A stretch of 18,231 bases of DNA from Sulfuricella sp. (GCA_019911785.1 JAIOJM010000384.1:1-18231), one strand, 5' to 3'; positions 7,709 through 16,296 are shown, counted from the stretch's first letter. Made by a program: numbers and translations. The notes: a model not told the origin generated them from the letters alone.

Positions 7709-8409
7709 TTCCCTGGCTTAACCCGAACGACCCTTTCCCGCCGCTTGATTCCGCCCTGCGCGAGCCCAATGGCTTGCTGGCGGCGGGCGGCGATCTTTCC
7801 GCGCAGCGGCTGATCGAGGCCTATAGGCGCGGGATTTTTCCCTGGTTCAATCCCGGCGAGCCGGTCCTGTGGTGGAGTCCGGACCCCCGCATGGTGCTGT
7901 TTCCCGGCGAACTTAAAGTGTCACGCTCGCTGCGCAAGACCCTGAAGAAACGGACCTACGAAATCCGGGCAGACACCGCCTTCCGGCAAGTCATGGAAGC
8001 CTGCGCCGCGCCGCGCGACGGTCACGGCGGCACCTGGATCACCCCTGCCATGATCGACGCCTACACCGAACTTCACCGCCAAGGCCTGGCACACTCGGTC
8101 GAAACCTGGATGGAGGGCAAGCTCGTCGGCGGGCTCTATGGCATCAGCCTGGGCCGAATGTTCTACGGCGAATCCATGTTCAGCCTCGCCACCGATGCCT
8201 CCAAGATTGCCTTCGTCCACCTGGTCAGGCAGCTCGAACGCTGGGGATTCGGCATGATCGACTGCCAGATGAAAACCGCGCATCTCGCCTCGCTCGGGGC
8301 GCGCGAGATCCCACGCGCCGAATTCAGCCAGCGCCTGGCAAACCTGGTCACCCTGCCGGGCCAGACAGCACACTGGCAGTTGGACACCGATCTCCTGCAC
8401 GGGTGGTAA
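7705..8409 (+). CDS. aat: Leucyl/phenylalanyl-tRNA--protein transferase
   Basis: This 234-aa cytosolic enzyme transfers Leu or Phe from aminoacyl-tRNA to proteins with N-terminal Lys or Arg, marking them for ClpS/ClpAP. It has the same length as E. coli Aat. The family core is clear: an FPP...[16 protein letters not shown] opening, [52 protein letters not shown] (about residues 138-158), then ASKIAF, IDCQ and [15 protein letters not shown]. The start is a GTG overlapping the DUF302 stop; it gives the expected N-terminus beginning IPWL. Its functional partner bpt lies 3.3 kb downstream rather than next door. Confidence 0.96.
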   Translation: MIPWLNPNDPFPPLDSALREPNGLLAAGGDLSAQRLIEAYRRGIFPWFNPGEPVLWWSPDPRMVLFPGELKVSRSLRKTLKKRTYEIRADTAFRQVMEACAAPRDGHGGTWITPAMIDAYTELHRQGLAHSVETWMEGKLVGGLYGISLGRMFYGESMFSLATDASKIAFVHLVRQLERWGFGMIDCQMKTAHLASLGAREIPRAEFSQRLANLVTLPGQTAHWQLDTDLLHGW

Positions 8410-8439
8410 TTGCTAACGGCATACAAAATGTCAAATAAG

Positions 8440-8468
8440 TTGCCAAAAATCAACTATCCTGATAAATA
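8440..8468 (+). promoter_or_regulatory. Possible promoter for the HD-GYP gene
   Basis: TTGCCA (8440-8445) is separated by 17 bp from TAAATA (8463-8468). It lies in an AT-rich 129-bp gap in an otherwise GC-rich window, 70 bp upstream of the next start codon. The -10 match is weak. It is offered because the AT-rich gap is the obvious place for a separate promoter after aat. Confidence 0.25.
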
Positions 8469-8538
8469 GTCGGCAGTTTTCCTGCGGCCCCAGGATAATT
8501 AATATGCCACCTCCCCCGCGATTGGATCACAAATAATC

Positions 8539-11500
8539 ATGCTGATTGCACGCCACATCGGCCTGCGCGGCCGCCTTATCCTGCTGCTACTGGCAGCATT
8601 CGCCGTGATCCTCGCCATGATCGTGCAGCACACGGTTGAGCATCGTGCTGATGAAATCACGGATGCCTCCGCACACCTTCTGGATAACGCGAAGCTGTTC
8701 GCCGCCCGGCAACAGCACATTGCGGCGCGAGCCGATGCGATGCTGAACGGCCTGATGACGCAGCCGGAATTACGCCCGGATGCCGCCACCAAAGCATGTG
8801 AGAAGCACCTCTCGGCACGGCTCAAGCAGGAAGCGGAATTCATCCAGATCGGCAAGGTGCTGCCAAGCGGCGAGGTTGCCTGCGCAGCTGCGCCTCCCCC
8901 CGGCCGCGTCAGCTTTGCCGACCGCAACTGGTTCCGGCAGGCGCTGCAATCGGAAAAGATGGTGGTTGGCGACGTAGTCACCGGCCGCATCCTCGGCAAG
9001 CCGCTGGTCACGCTGGCCAAGGCGATGCGCGACGATTCCGGGCGCGTTACCAGCGTGCTCTATTTATCGCTTGACCTGGCCTGGCTACAGCGGGAGCTGG
9101 CCAAAGCAGGGCTGCCGGAAGAATCCCGGCTGGTGGTAGTGGATGGCAAGGGCATGGTCGTGGCGCGCCACCCCGACCATGATAACTGGACCGGCAAAAG
9201 CGCCGCGCAAGCACCGTTGTTCCAGACCATTGCCGCGCGGGGTAGCGAAGGCACTACCGAAGGGGTAGGACTGGAAGGCATTCCGCGCCTCTTCGCCTTC
9301 ACGCCGCTGCTGGATACCGTTTCCGGACCCATGTATCTGTGGCTGAGCACGCCGATTGTCGCAGTCACGGCACCGGCGCAGCGTGAATTCGTCTCCTACC
9401 TGTCCATTACCGCGACGGTGCTGTTGCTGGTCCTGGCGCTGGTGTACTGGGGCAGCGAAAAGCTGCTGGTGGGGCCCCTGCTGTCGCTGTCGCGGTCAGC
9501 GGCCCGCTTTGGCGCCGGGGATCTCGGCGCCCGTAGCGGACTGCCTCATGGCGACGACGAGATCGGACGGCTGGCCAGGACGCTGGACGAAACGGCCACT
9601 GCCATCGAGACCAAAGAGAACAAGCTGGCGCGGGCAAACCGCGCCCTGCGCGTGCTCTCCGCCGGCAACCGCGCCCTGCTGCGCTGCACAACCGAGCAGG
9701 AACTGACGGAGGAGATGTGCCGGGCCATCGTCGAAGCCGGCGGCTATCTCTTTGCCTGGGTGGGCTACGCCGAACACGACCGGGACAAGGGGGTGCGACC
9801 GGTGGCGTCCTGGAATGCCGCCGAGGGCTTTTTCGACGGCCTGAGGATTGCCTGGGACGAGACGGAGTCAGGCCAGGGGCCGGTCGGCACGGCGCTCCGC
9901 CAGGGCATCCCCATCGCCTCGAACAACGTCCTGACCGATCCGGACTACGCGCCCTGGCGGGAACGGGCACAGCGTTTTGGCTACGCTGCGACGCTGGCCT
10001 TGCCGCTGCGGGCGGATGGCGCCGTCATCGGCGCGCTGAATATTTACGCCGCCGAACCGGATGCCTTCGATGACGAAGGGATTGAACTGCTCAGCGAAGG
10101 TGCAGACGACCTGGCCTTCGGCATCGCATCCCGGCGCGCCGCGGCCGCGCACGACCGCACCCGGGAAACCCTCAAGGGCACCGAGGCGCAGCTGGCCGAA
10201 GCGCAGCGCCTGGCCAAAATAGGCCATTGGGAGTGGGATACCCAAACCGGCCTTCACACCTGGTCGGAGGAAATCTACCGGATCTATGGCCGCGACCCGA
10301 AGCTGCCGCCGGCCGACATCCAGGAAGTGCCGAAATATTTCACGCCCGAAAGCTGGGCACGCCTGAGCGCCGAGGTGGAAATGGGGCTGGCAAAAGGAAT
10401 ACCCTACGAATGCGACGCCGAGGTGGTCCGCCCCGACGGCACCCACCGCTGGATTATCGCCCGCGGCGAGGCCATGCGCGAGGCGAACGGGGCTGTCATC
10501 GGCCTGCGCGGCACGGTGCAGGACATCACCGAGCGCAAGCTGGGCGAACTCGCCCTGGCCCGCGCCAACCGTGCGCTCAGGACATTGTCGGCGGGCAACG
10601 AGCTGCTGGTGCGGGCTACGGATGAAAATGAGCTGCTCCAGGCCGTCACGCACTCCATCGTGGAAAACGGCGGCTACCGCATGGCCTGGGTGGGCTATGC
10701 CGACGACAACCCGGAAAAGACCATCACGCCCAAAGCCTGGGCCGGCATAGAGGAGGGCTATCTCACCCAGCTCCATCTCACCTGGGCCGATACCGAGCGC
10801 GGCCATGGCCCGCTGTGCCGGGCCATCCGCAGCGGTGCGCCGCAGGCCAGCCACGATATTCACGCCGATCCTGGATTCGCGCTCTGGCGCGAACTGGCAA
10901 CCGAACGCGGCTACGCCGCCAATTTCGCCATCCCTCTCCGGGTGGACGGCAAGCTGATTGGCGCACTGAGCATCTATGCCGCCGAAACGGACGCCTTCGA
11001 TGAGGAGGAAATCAAGCTGCTGACTGAACTGGCCGACGACCTGGCCTTCGGCATCGAGACCCTGCGCACCCGCGCCGAGCGAGACCACATCGCCTGGCAG
11101 CATGAGCACCATGCGGAAATCCTGCAGAAGAGCCTGGAGGATGCCCTCCACGCCATCGCCTACACCGTGGAAATGCGCGACCCCTACACCGCAGGCCACG
11201 AGCGCCGCGTCGGCACACTGGCGGTGGCCATCGCACAGGAAATGGGCCTGGCCGAGGAGAAAATCCACGGCATCCACCTCGCCGCATCGGTGCACGATCT
11301 GGGAAAAATCCAGATACCGGCGGAAATCCTTGCCAAACCCGGCAGGCTCAGCGACATCGAATTCATGCTGATCAAGACCCACCCGCAGGCCGGCTACGAC
11401 ATCCTCAAGGACGTGGAATTTCCCTGGCCGATCGCCGACATCGTCCGGCAGCACCACGAACGGCTGGATGGCACCGGCTACCCGCATGGGCTCAGTGACG

Positions 11501-11703
11501 GAAGTATCCTGCTCGAATCGCGCATCATGGCCGTGGCGGACGTGGTGGAGGCGATGGCCTCGCACCGGCCGTATCGTGCCGCGCTAGGCATCGAGGTCGC
11601 ACTGAAGGAAATCGAACGGGGCACTGGCAGCGCCTATGATCCGACAGTGGCCGATGCGTGCCTGAAATTGTTCCACGAAGGAAGGTTCTCGTTTCAACTC
11701 TAA
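8539..11703 (+). CDS. Membrane-bound Cache-HAMP-GAF-PAS-GAF-HD-GYP protein (likely c-di-GMP phosphodiesterase)
   Basis: This is a 1054-aa inner-membrane signalling protein. TM1 is at about residues 12-30. A periplasmic Cache-type sensor domain follows (about 33-280), with DRNWFRQAL at 128-136 and VVVDGKGMVVARHPD at 199-213. TM2 is at about 286-307 and HAMP at about 308-360. GAF 1 lies at 363-531, PAS at about 555-667 (IGHWEWDTQTGLHTWSEEIY, ending TVQDITERK), GAF 2 at 673-841, and HD-GYP at about 867-1050. The HD-GYP catalytic elements are present: H887, H919-D920, K923, HHERLDGTGYP (972-982) and D1001. This family hydrolyses c-di-GMP (to pGpG or GMP). There is no GGDEF or EAL domain. The two GAF domains are near-copies at a constant 310-residue offset. 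The input signal cannot be read from the sequence. The gene separates aat from bpt, and only 29 bp separate its stop from bpt. The ribosome-binding site is weak (GGAT about 10 bases upstream). Confidence 0.92.
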   Translation: MLIARHIGLRGRLILLLLAAFAVILAMIVQHTVEHRADEITDASAHLLDNAKLFAARQQHIAARADAMLNGLMTQPELRPDAATKACEKHLSARLKQEAEFIQIGKVLPSGEVACAAAPPPGRVSFADRNWFRQALQSEKMVVGDVVTGRILGKPLVTLAKAMRDDSGRVTSVLYLSLDLAWLQRELAKAGLPEESRLVVVDGKGMVVARHPDHDNWTGKSAAQAPLFQTIAARGSEGTTEGVGLEGIPRLFAFTPLLDTVSGPMYLWLSTPIVAVTAPAQREFVSYLSITATVLLLVLALVYWGSEKLLVGPLLSLSRSAARFGAGDLGARSGLPHGDDEIGRLARTLDETATAIETKENKLARANRALRVLSAGNRALLRCTTEQELTEEMCRAIVEAGGYLFAWVGYAEHDRDKGVRPVASWNAAEGFFDGLRIAWDETESGQGPVGTALRQGIPIASNNVLTDPDYAPWRERAQRFGYAATLALPLRADGAVIGALNIYAAEPDAFDDEGIELLSEGADDLAFGIASRRAAAAHDRTRETLKGTEAQLAEAQRLAKIGHWEWDTQTGLHTWSEEIYRIYGRDPKLPPADIQEVPKYFTPESWARLSAEVEMGLAKGIPYECDAEVVRPDGTHRWIIARGEAMREANGAVIGLRGTVQDITERKLGELALARANRALRTLSAGNELLVRATDENELLQAVTHSIVENGGYRMAWVGYADDNPEKTITPKAWAGIEEGYLTQLHLTWADTERGHGPLCRAIRSGAPQASHDIHADPGFALWRELATERGYAANFAIPLRVDGKLIGALSIYAAETDAFDEEEIKLLTELADDLAFGIETLRTRAERDHIAWQHEHHAEILQKSLEDALHAIAYTVEMRDPYTAGHERRVGTLAVAIAQEMGLAEEKIHGIHLAASVHDLGKIQIPAEILAKPGRLSDIEFMLIKTHPQAGYDILKDVEFPWPIADIVRQHHERLDGTGYPHGLSDGSILLESRIMAVADVVEAMASHRPYRAALGIEVALKEIERGTGSAYDPTVADACLKLFHEGRFSFQL

Positions 11704-11732
11704 AAAGATGGCAGGAATGGTAAACTTCGACC

Positions 11733-12506
11733 ATGAACTTGCTGAATGACTTTTCCACGCGCGAGCTGCAGTTCTACCTGACCTCCGCCTACCCGTGCAG
11801 CTACCTGCCGGGGCGGATGGCGCGCTCGCTGGTGGCCACGCCCAACGAGCTGGTCGACAGCGCGGCTTACAGCAAATTGATCCGCCTCGGCTTCCGCCGC
11901 AGCGGCGCCTACACCTATCGGCCGCAATGCAGCCAGTGCCAGGCCTGCGTCCCGGTGCGGCTGGTGGTCGCTGAATTCGAGCGCAACCGCAGCCAGCGGC
12001 GCGCCTGGAAAGCCCATTCCACAATGACCGCAGCGGTGAAAGAACTGGTCTACGACCCCGAGCATCACGAACTCTACCGGCGCTACCAGTCCTCCCGCCA
12101 TGCCGGCGGCGGCATGGATCAGGACGACAGTGAACAGTACGCGCGTTTCCTGCTGCAAAGCCACGCCACCACCTATCTGGTCGAGTTCCGCGAGGGAGAC
12201 GTCCTGCGCATGGTCAGCCTGATCGACAGGGTGAATGACGGCCTCTCCTCGGTGTATACGTTTTACGACCCCGACCTGCCCCGCGCCAGCTTCGGCACTT
12301 ACAACATCCTGTGGCAGGCTGCACTGTGCCGTGAGCTGGAGCTGCCCTACCTGTACCTCGGCTACTGGATCGAGCACAGCCGCAAGATGGCCTACAAGAT
12401 CAACTTCCAGCCGCTGGAGGGGCTGATCGAAAGCCGCTGGCAGCCAATCAACACAAACTCGCGAAGCGACCCTCTGCTTCCTCTCCCGCTTGTGGGAGAG
12501 GATTGA
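11733..12506 (+). CDS. bpt: Aspartate/glutamate leucyl-transferase (Bpt/Ate family)
   Basis: This 257-aa cytosolic enzyme of the R-transferase fold, in the bacterial Bpt group, adds Leu to proteins with N-terminal Asp or Glu for degradation through the N-degron route. Visible signatures are [15 protein letters not shown] with C22, [11 protein letters not shown], and the cysteine set C66-x2-C69-x2-C72 (CSQCQAC) followed by VPVR. Later come [52 protein letters not shown] and SRW. The native end is probably near INTN (about residue 242). The last 15 residues (243-257) and the stop codon come from a palindromic repeat, making the protein slightly long for the family. The ATG at 11733 gives the expected family N-terminus, although the ribosome-binding site (AGGAATGG) is rather distant. 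Confidence 0.93.
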   Translation: MNLLNDFSTRELQFYLTSAYPCSYLPGRMARSLVATPNELVDSAAYSKLIRLGFRRSGAYTYRPQCSQCQACVPVRLVVAEFERNRSQRRAWKAHSTMTAAVKELVYDPEHHELYRRYQSSRHAGGGMDQDDSEQYARFLLQSHATTYLVEFREGDVLRMVSLIDRVNDGLSSVYTFYDPDLPRASFGTYNILWQAALCRELELPYLYLGYWIEHSRKMAYKINFQPLEGLIESRWQPINTNSRSDPLLPLPLVGED

Positions 12507-12514
12507 GGTGAGGG
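12459..12514. repeat. REP-like palindrome overlapping the bpt 3' end
   Basis: The core CCTCTCCC (12480-12487) pairs with GGGAGAGG (12494-12501) over a 6-nt loop. It is preceded by a small palindrome TCGC-GAA-GCGA (12459-12469) and followed by ATTGAGGTGAGGG. The CTCTCCC...GGGAGAG...GGTGAGGG layout is a dispersed repeat type I recognise from many proteobacterial genomes. The element contains the bpt stop codon (12504-12506) and lies 40 bp before thyA. It could end or stabilise the bpt transcript, but it has no T-tract. Confidence 0.72.
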
Positions 12515-12553
12515 CAACTCTCAACAAATCAGAACTGACAAGACCGGAATAAC

Positions 12554-13348
12554 ATGCGCCAATACCTCGATTTAATGCAGCACGTCCTCGATCACGGCCA
12601 CCAGAAAAGCGACCGCACCGGTACCGGCACGGTCAGCGTCTTCGGCCACCAGATGCGCTTCGACCTGTCCCAGGGTTTCCCTTTGGTTACCACCAAAAAG
12701 TGCCACCTCAAGTCCATCCTCCACGAACTGCTGTGGTTCCTGCAGGGTGACACCAACATCCGCTACCTCAAGGAAAACGGCGTTCGAATTTGGGATGAAT
12801 GGGCCGACGAAAACGGCAACCTCGGCCCGGTGTACGGCTACCAGTGGCGTTCCTGGCCGACGCCGGACGGCCGCCACATCGACCAGATCAGCCAGGTGAT
12901 CGACCAGATCAAGCGTACCCCGGACTCGCGCCGCCTGATCGTCTCCGCCTGGAACGTGGCCGACGTCGACAAGATGAAGCTGCCGCCCTGCCACGCCTTC
13001 TTCCAGTTCTATATCGCCGACGGCAAGCTGTCCTGCCAGCTTTACCAGCGCAGCGCCGACATCTTCCTCGGCGTGCCCTTCAACATCGCTTCCTACGCCC
13101 TGCTCACCCTGATGGTGGCGCAGGTGTGCGGCCTCAAGCCGGGCGATTTCGTCCACACCCTGGGCGATGCCCACCTCTATCTCAATCACCTCGAGCAGGC
13201 CCATCTTCAGCTCTCCCGCGAGCCACGGGCATTGCCGGTTATGCATCTGAACCCGGCGGTGACGGATATTTTTTCGTTCAAATTCGAGGATTTCGCCCTC
13301 GAAAACTACGACTCGCACCCCGCAATCAAAGCGCCGGTGGCTGTTTGA
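12554..13348 (+). CDS. thyA: Thymidylate synthase
   Basis: This 264-aa cytosolic enzyme methylates dUMP to dTMP using methylene-tetrahydrofolate, releasing dihydrofolate. Its length equals that of E. coli ThyA, and identity is obvious throughout. RTGTGT (residues 21-26) forms the phosphate loop, followed by [13 protein letters not shown] and [17 protein letters not shown]. The catalytic cysteine is C146 in [10 protein letters not shown], and the dUMP-binding stretch is [20 protein letters not shown]. The C-terminus IKAPVAV is the usual mobile tail. CGGAATAAC precedes the ATG. It is followed 56 bp later by folA, which regenerates the tetrahydrofolate that ThyA consumes. Confidence 0.98.
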   Translation: MRQYLDLMQHVLDHGHQKSDRTGTGTVSVFGHQMRFDLSQGFPLVTTKKCHLKSILHELLWFLQGDTNIRYLKENGVRIWDEWADENGNLGPVYGYQWRSWPTPDGRHIDQISQVIDQIKRTPDSRRLIVSAWNVADVDKMKLPPCHAFFQFYIADGKLSCQLYQRSADIFLGVPFNIASYALLTLMVAQVCGLKPGDFVHTLGDAHLYLNHLEQAHLQLSREPRALPVMHLNPAVTDIFSFKFEDFALENYDSHPAIKAPVAV

Positions 13349-13404
13349 ATAACCAACAATCCCAAAAAAACATGCCCCGTAATAATCTGGAGTAAGGCGA
13401 GAAC

Positions 13405-13896
13405 ATGAGCCATCCACGCATTTCCATCATCGCCGCGATGGCGAGAAACCGGGTCATCGGCATAGCCAACACCCTGCCCTGGCGCCTGCCCGAAGACCTG
13501 AAACATTTCAAAGCCCTCACCCTCGGCCACCACATCCTGATGGGGCGTAAAACCTGGGAATCTCTGGGCAGGCCGCTGCCCGGTCGCACCAGCGTCGTGA
13601 TCACCCGTTCACAGGATTTTCAGGTGCCCGGCTGCCTTGTGGCGAATTCGATCGCTGAGGCCATCGCCGCCTGCGATAACGACAATGAAATTTTTTTCAT
13701 CGGCGGCGCGGAGCTTTACCACCAGGCGCTGGATGTCGCCGACCGGATCTACCTCACTGAAATCAAGGCGGATTTCGCGGGTGATGCGTGGTTTCCCGAG
13801 TTCGACACGAACCTGTGGCAGGAAACCGGGCGCAAGCCCTGCAAATCCGAAAGCGGGCTGGAATGCGATTTTGTGGTCTATGATAAAACGCGTTAA
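13405..13896 (+). CDS. folA: Dihydrofolate reductase
   Basis: This 163-aa NADPH-dependent enzyme reduces dihydrofolate to tetrahydrofolate in the cytosol. Family marks are ISIIAAMARNRVIG, then NTLPWRLPEDLKHFK with D31 in the place of catalytic D27 of E. coli, then MGRKTWESLGRPLPGRTSVV (cofactor site) and EIFFIGGAELYHQAL (GG cis-peptide region). The end ECDFVVYDKTR gives the usual last strand. Purine-rich GGAGTAAGGCGAG lies just before the ATG. It is probably co-transcribed with thyA and is followed by a strong terminator 13 bp after the stop. Confidence 0.97.
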   Translation: MSHPRISIIAAMARNRVIGIANTLPWRLPEDLKHFKALTLGHHILMGRKTWESLGRPLPGRTSVVITRSQDFQVPGCLVANSIAEAIAACDNDNEIFFIGGAELYHQALDVADRIYLTEIKADFAGDAWFPEFDTNLWQETGRKPCKSESGLECDFVVYDKTR

Positions 13897-13908
13897 CCGG
13901 GGCGTCGC

Positions 13909-13948
13909 CCAAAGAAAAACGGGCGCCTTGGCGCCCGTTTTCCTTTGG
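13909..13948. terminator. Bidirectional rho-independent terminator between folA and decarboxylase
   Basis: An inverted repeat of 19 bp with a single mismatch (arms 13909-13927 and 13930-13948) has a GC core CGGGCGCC/GGCGCCCG and only TT between the arms. The A-rich left flank and TTTT right flank give a T-tract on both strands. It sits between convergent genes, folA (+) and the decarboxylase (-), and should end both transcripts. Confidence 0.93.
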
Positions 13949-13959
13949 TACAGACTGCG

Positions 13960-16206
13960 CTAGACAGACCTCACGCAATCCACGTAATACCGTGACTTCC
14001 CATTCAGTTCATCCTTCACCAGACCGTGTATGTCGGTCTCGAAGCCGGGAAATTTCTCGTTGAATTCACGGGCGAATTTCAAATAACGAACGATGGTCTC
14101 ATTGAAGCGTTCGCCGGGAATCAGCAACGGAATGCCAGGCGGATAAGGGGTCAGCAGCACGCTGGTCACGCGCCCGGCCAGGTCGTCGATTTCGACCCGG
14201 TCGATCTCCCGGTGTGCCATGCGGGCAAAGGCGTCGGTCGGCTTCATCGCCGGCACCATGTCGGACAAATACATCTCGGTGGTCAAACGCGCCACGTCGT
14301 TGGCCTTGTAGATGCCATGGATGCTGTCGCTCAGTTCCTTCAGGCCCATCCGCTCGTAGCGCGGGTTCTTGGCGACGAATTCGGGCAGCACGCGCCACAG
14401 CGGCTGGTTGCGGTCGTAGTCATCCTTGAACTGCTGCAACGCAGTCAGCATGGTGTTCCAGCGGCCCTTGGTAATGCCGATGGTGAACATGATGAAGAAG
14501 GAGTAAAGGCTGGTCTTTTCCACGATCACGCCGTGCTCTGCCAGATACTTGGTGACGATGGCCGCGGGGATCCCCGAGTCGGCGAAATCCCCGTCCACAT
14601 CCAGTCCCGGCGTGATAACGGTGGACTTGATCGGGTCCAGCATGTTGAATCCCGGCGCGAGGTTGCCGAAGCCGTGCCAGCGTTCGCCCTGGCGCAGCAT
14701 CCAGTCGTCGCGCTCGCCGATGCCCTCCTCGGCGAGATGTTCCGGTCCCCATACCTTGAACCACCAGGAAGCGCCAAACTCCTCATCTACCTTGCGCATG
14801 GCGCGGCGGAAATCCAGGGCTTCGAGGATCGACTCCTCCACCAGCGCCGTACCGCCGGGCGGTTCCATCATCGCCGCCGCCACATCGCAGGATGCGATGA
14901 TGGCGTATTGCGGGCTGGTGGAACTATGCATCAGGTAGGCCTCGTTGAATACGTCGCGATCCAGCTTGCGAGTCTCGGAATCCTGAATCAGGATCTGCGA
15001 CGCCTGGGACAGCCCCGCCAGCATCTTGTGGGTGGACTGGGTAGAAAAAATCATCGAGTCCTTGCAGCGCGGGCGGTCCTTGCCGATGGCGTGCATGTTC
15101 TGGTAGAAATCGTGGAAAGTGGCGTGGGGCAGCCATGCCTCGTCGAAATGCAGGGTATCGATCTCCCCGTCCAGCATTTCCTTGAGGGTTTCCACGTTGT
15201 AGAGAATACCGTCATAGGTGCTCTGAGTGAGAGTGAGTACCCGTGGCTTGGTTTTTACCCCGCGCGCGAAAGGATTGGCCTCGATCTTCTTGCGGATGTT
15301 CTCCGGCCTGAATTCTTCCAGCGGAATCGGCCCGATGATGCCGTAATGGTTGCGGGTTGGCGTCAGAAAGACCGGAACCGCGCCCGTCATGATGATCGCG
15401 TGCAATATCGATTTGTGGCAGTTGCGATCCACCACCACCACATCCCCCGGCGCAACCGTGGAATGCCATACCATCTTGTTGGAAGTGGAGGTGCCGTTGG
15501 TGACGAAAAACAGGTGCTCCGCATTGAAGATGCGCGCAGCGTTGCGCTCGCTGGCCGCAACCGGGCCGGTATGGTCGAGCAGCTGGCCGAGCTCGTCCAC
15601 CGCGTTGCACACGTCCGCGCGCAGCAAATTCTCGCCGAAGAACTGGTGGAACATCTGCCCGACCGGGCTCTTCAGGAAGGCAACGCCGCCCGAATGGCCG
15701 GGGCAATGCCAGGAGTAGGAGCCGTCGGCGGCATAATGAGTGAGCGCCCGGAAGAAAGGCGGCGCGAGGGAGTCCAGATAGTCCTTCGCTTCCCGCACCA
15801 CATAGCGCGCGATGAACTCCGGCGTATCCTCGAACATGTGAATGAAGCCGTGCAGCTCCTTCAGCACGTCGTTGGGGATATGGCGCGAAGTGCGGGTCTC
15901 TCCGTACAGGAAAATGGGAATATCCGCATTTCGGCGGCGGATCTCCACCACGAAGGCACGAATCTGCTCAACCGCGTGCTCCGCCAGTTCGGGCGTGGAG
16001 AACTCTTCATCGTCGATCGACAGGATAAATGTTGAGGCACGGCTCTGCTGCTGTGCAAAGGAAGTCAGGTCGCCATAACTGGTGGCGCCCAATACCTCCA
16101 GACCCTCTTCCTCAATCGCCTTGACCAGCACGCGAATGCCAATGCCGCTCGCATTCTCGGAGCGGAAATCTTCATCGATGATGACTACGGGGAAACGGAA
16201 TCGCAT
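13960..16206 (-). CDS. PLP-dependent Orn/Lys/Arg decarboxylase, AdiA-like length
   Basis: This 748-aa cytosolic decarboxylase of the fold-type I Orn/Lys/Arg group would make agmatine, cadaverine or putrescine. An N-terminal response-regulator-like wing domain (about 1-135, VVIIDEDF and DIPIFLYGE) precedes the linker and PLP domain. WHCPGHSGG is at 166-174. D355 in HFDEAW contacts the PLP ring nitrogen, and K394 in STQSTHKMLAGLSQAS forms the Schiff base. The C-terminal domain runs from about 600. The length and the HFDEAW motif resemble arginine decarboxylase AdiA (755 aa) more than LdcI or SpeC (about 711-715 aa), but substrate cannot be fixed by eye. The ATG at 16206 is chosen because TAGGAA lies just upstream; an in-frame TTG at 16221 would overlap that site. 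It lies 90 bp after dcd with two hairpins between. No amine antiporter gene is adjacent, which mildly favours a biosynthetic role. Confidence 0.88.
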   Translation of the reverse strand: MRFRFPVVIIDEDFRSENASGIGIRVLVKAIEEEGLEVLGATSYGDLTSFAQQQSRASTFILSIDDEEFSTPELAEHAVEQIRAFVVEIRRRNADIPIFLYGETRTSRHIPNDVLKELHGFIHMFEDTPEFIARYVVREAKDYLDSLAPPFFRALTHYAADGSYSWHCPGHSGGVAFLKSPVGQMFHQFFGENLLRADVCNAVDELGQLLDHTGPVAASERNAARIFNAEHLFFVTNGTSTSNKMVWHSTVAPGDVVVVDRNCHKSILHAIIMTGAVPVFLTPTRNHYGIIGPIPLEEFRPENIRKKIEANPFARGVKTKPRVLTLTQSTYDGILYNVETLKEMLDGEIDTLHFDEAWLPHATFHDFYQNMHAIGKDRPRCKDSMIFSTQSTHKMLAGLSQASQILIQDSETRKLDRDVFNEAYLMHSSTSPQYAIIASCDVAAAMMEPPGGTALVEESILEALDFRRAMRKVDEEFGASWWFKVWGPEHLAEEGIGERDDWMLRQGERWHGFGNLAPGFNMLDPIKSTVITPGLDVDGDFADSGIPAAIVTKYLAEHGVIVEKTSLYSFFIMFTIGITKGRWNTMLTALQQFKDDYDRNQPLWRVLPEFVAKNPRYERMGLKELSDSIHGIYKANDVARLTTEMYLSDMVPAMKPTDAFARMAHREIDRVEIDDLAGRVTSVLLTPYPPGIPLLIPGERFNETIVRYLKFAREFNEKFPGFETDIHGLVKDELNGKSRYYVDCVRSV

Positions 16207-16223
16207 TTGTGTTCCTAGCAATG

Positions 16224-16290
16224 TAGATCGGGCACCCCGTGCCCGACAGGGGGAGTTTCCATTTTGTTGGGCACGGGGTGCCCAACCTAC
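16224..16290. repeat. Pair of GGGCAC/GTGCCC hairpins between dcd and decarboxylase
   Basis: Hairpin 1 at 16228-16246 is TCGGGCAC-CCC-GTGCCCGA. Hairpin 2 at 16266-16286 is GTTGGGCAC-GGG-GTGCCCAAC. The units are inverted relative to each other (loops CCC and GGG) and are flanked by GTAGA on the left and CCTAC on the right, so the block is an overall palindrome. GTAGGTTGGGCAC...GTGCCCAAC is a recognisable dispersed proteobacterial repeat type. There is no T-tract on either side. It occupies most of the 90-bp gap and ends 18 bp upstream of the decarboxylase start. Confidence 0.78.
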
Positions 16291-16296
16291 TCAGGA

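Noticed and set aside
9868..11565. Long - strand open frame antisense to the HD-GYP gene
   Set aside because: The + strand gene has complete GAF, PAS and HD-GYP motifs. The antisense translation is low-complexity and lacks a convincing start.
8410..11732. Possible transposon or genomic island carrying the HD-GYP gene between aat and bpt
   Set aside because: No terminal inverted repeats, target duplication, transposase or integrase is visible at the borders, and base composition looks like that of the neighbours.
14026..16035. Long + strand open frame antisense to the decarboxylase
   Set aside because: It mirrors the codon structure of a well-supported PLP decarboxylase on the other strand. 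Its translation has no recognisable domain; long antisense frames are expected in GC-rich genes.
16207..16221. Extended TTG start for the decarboxylase (5 extra residues)
   Set aside because: The TTG codon would lie at the ribosome-binding site of the better-placed ATG at 16206.
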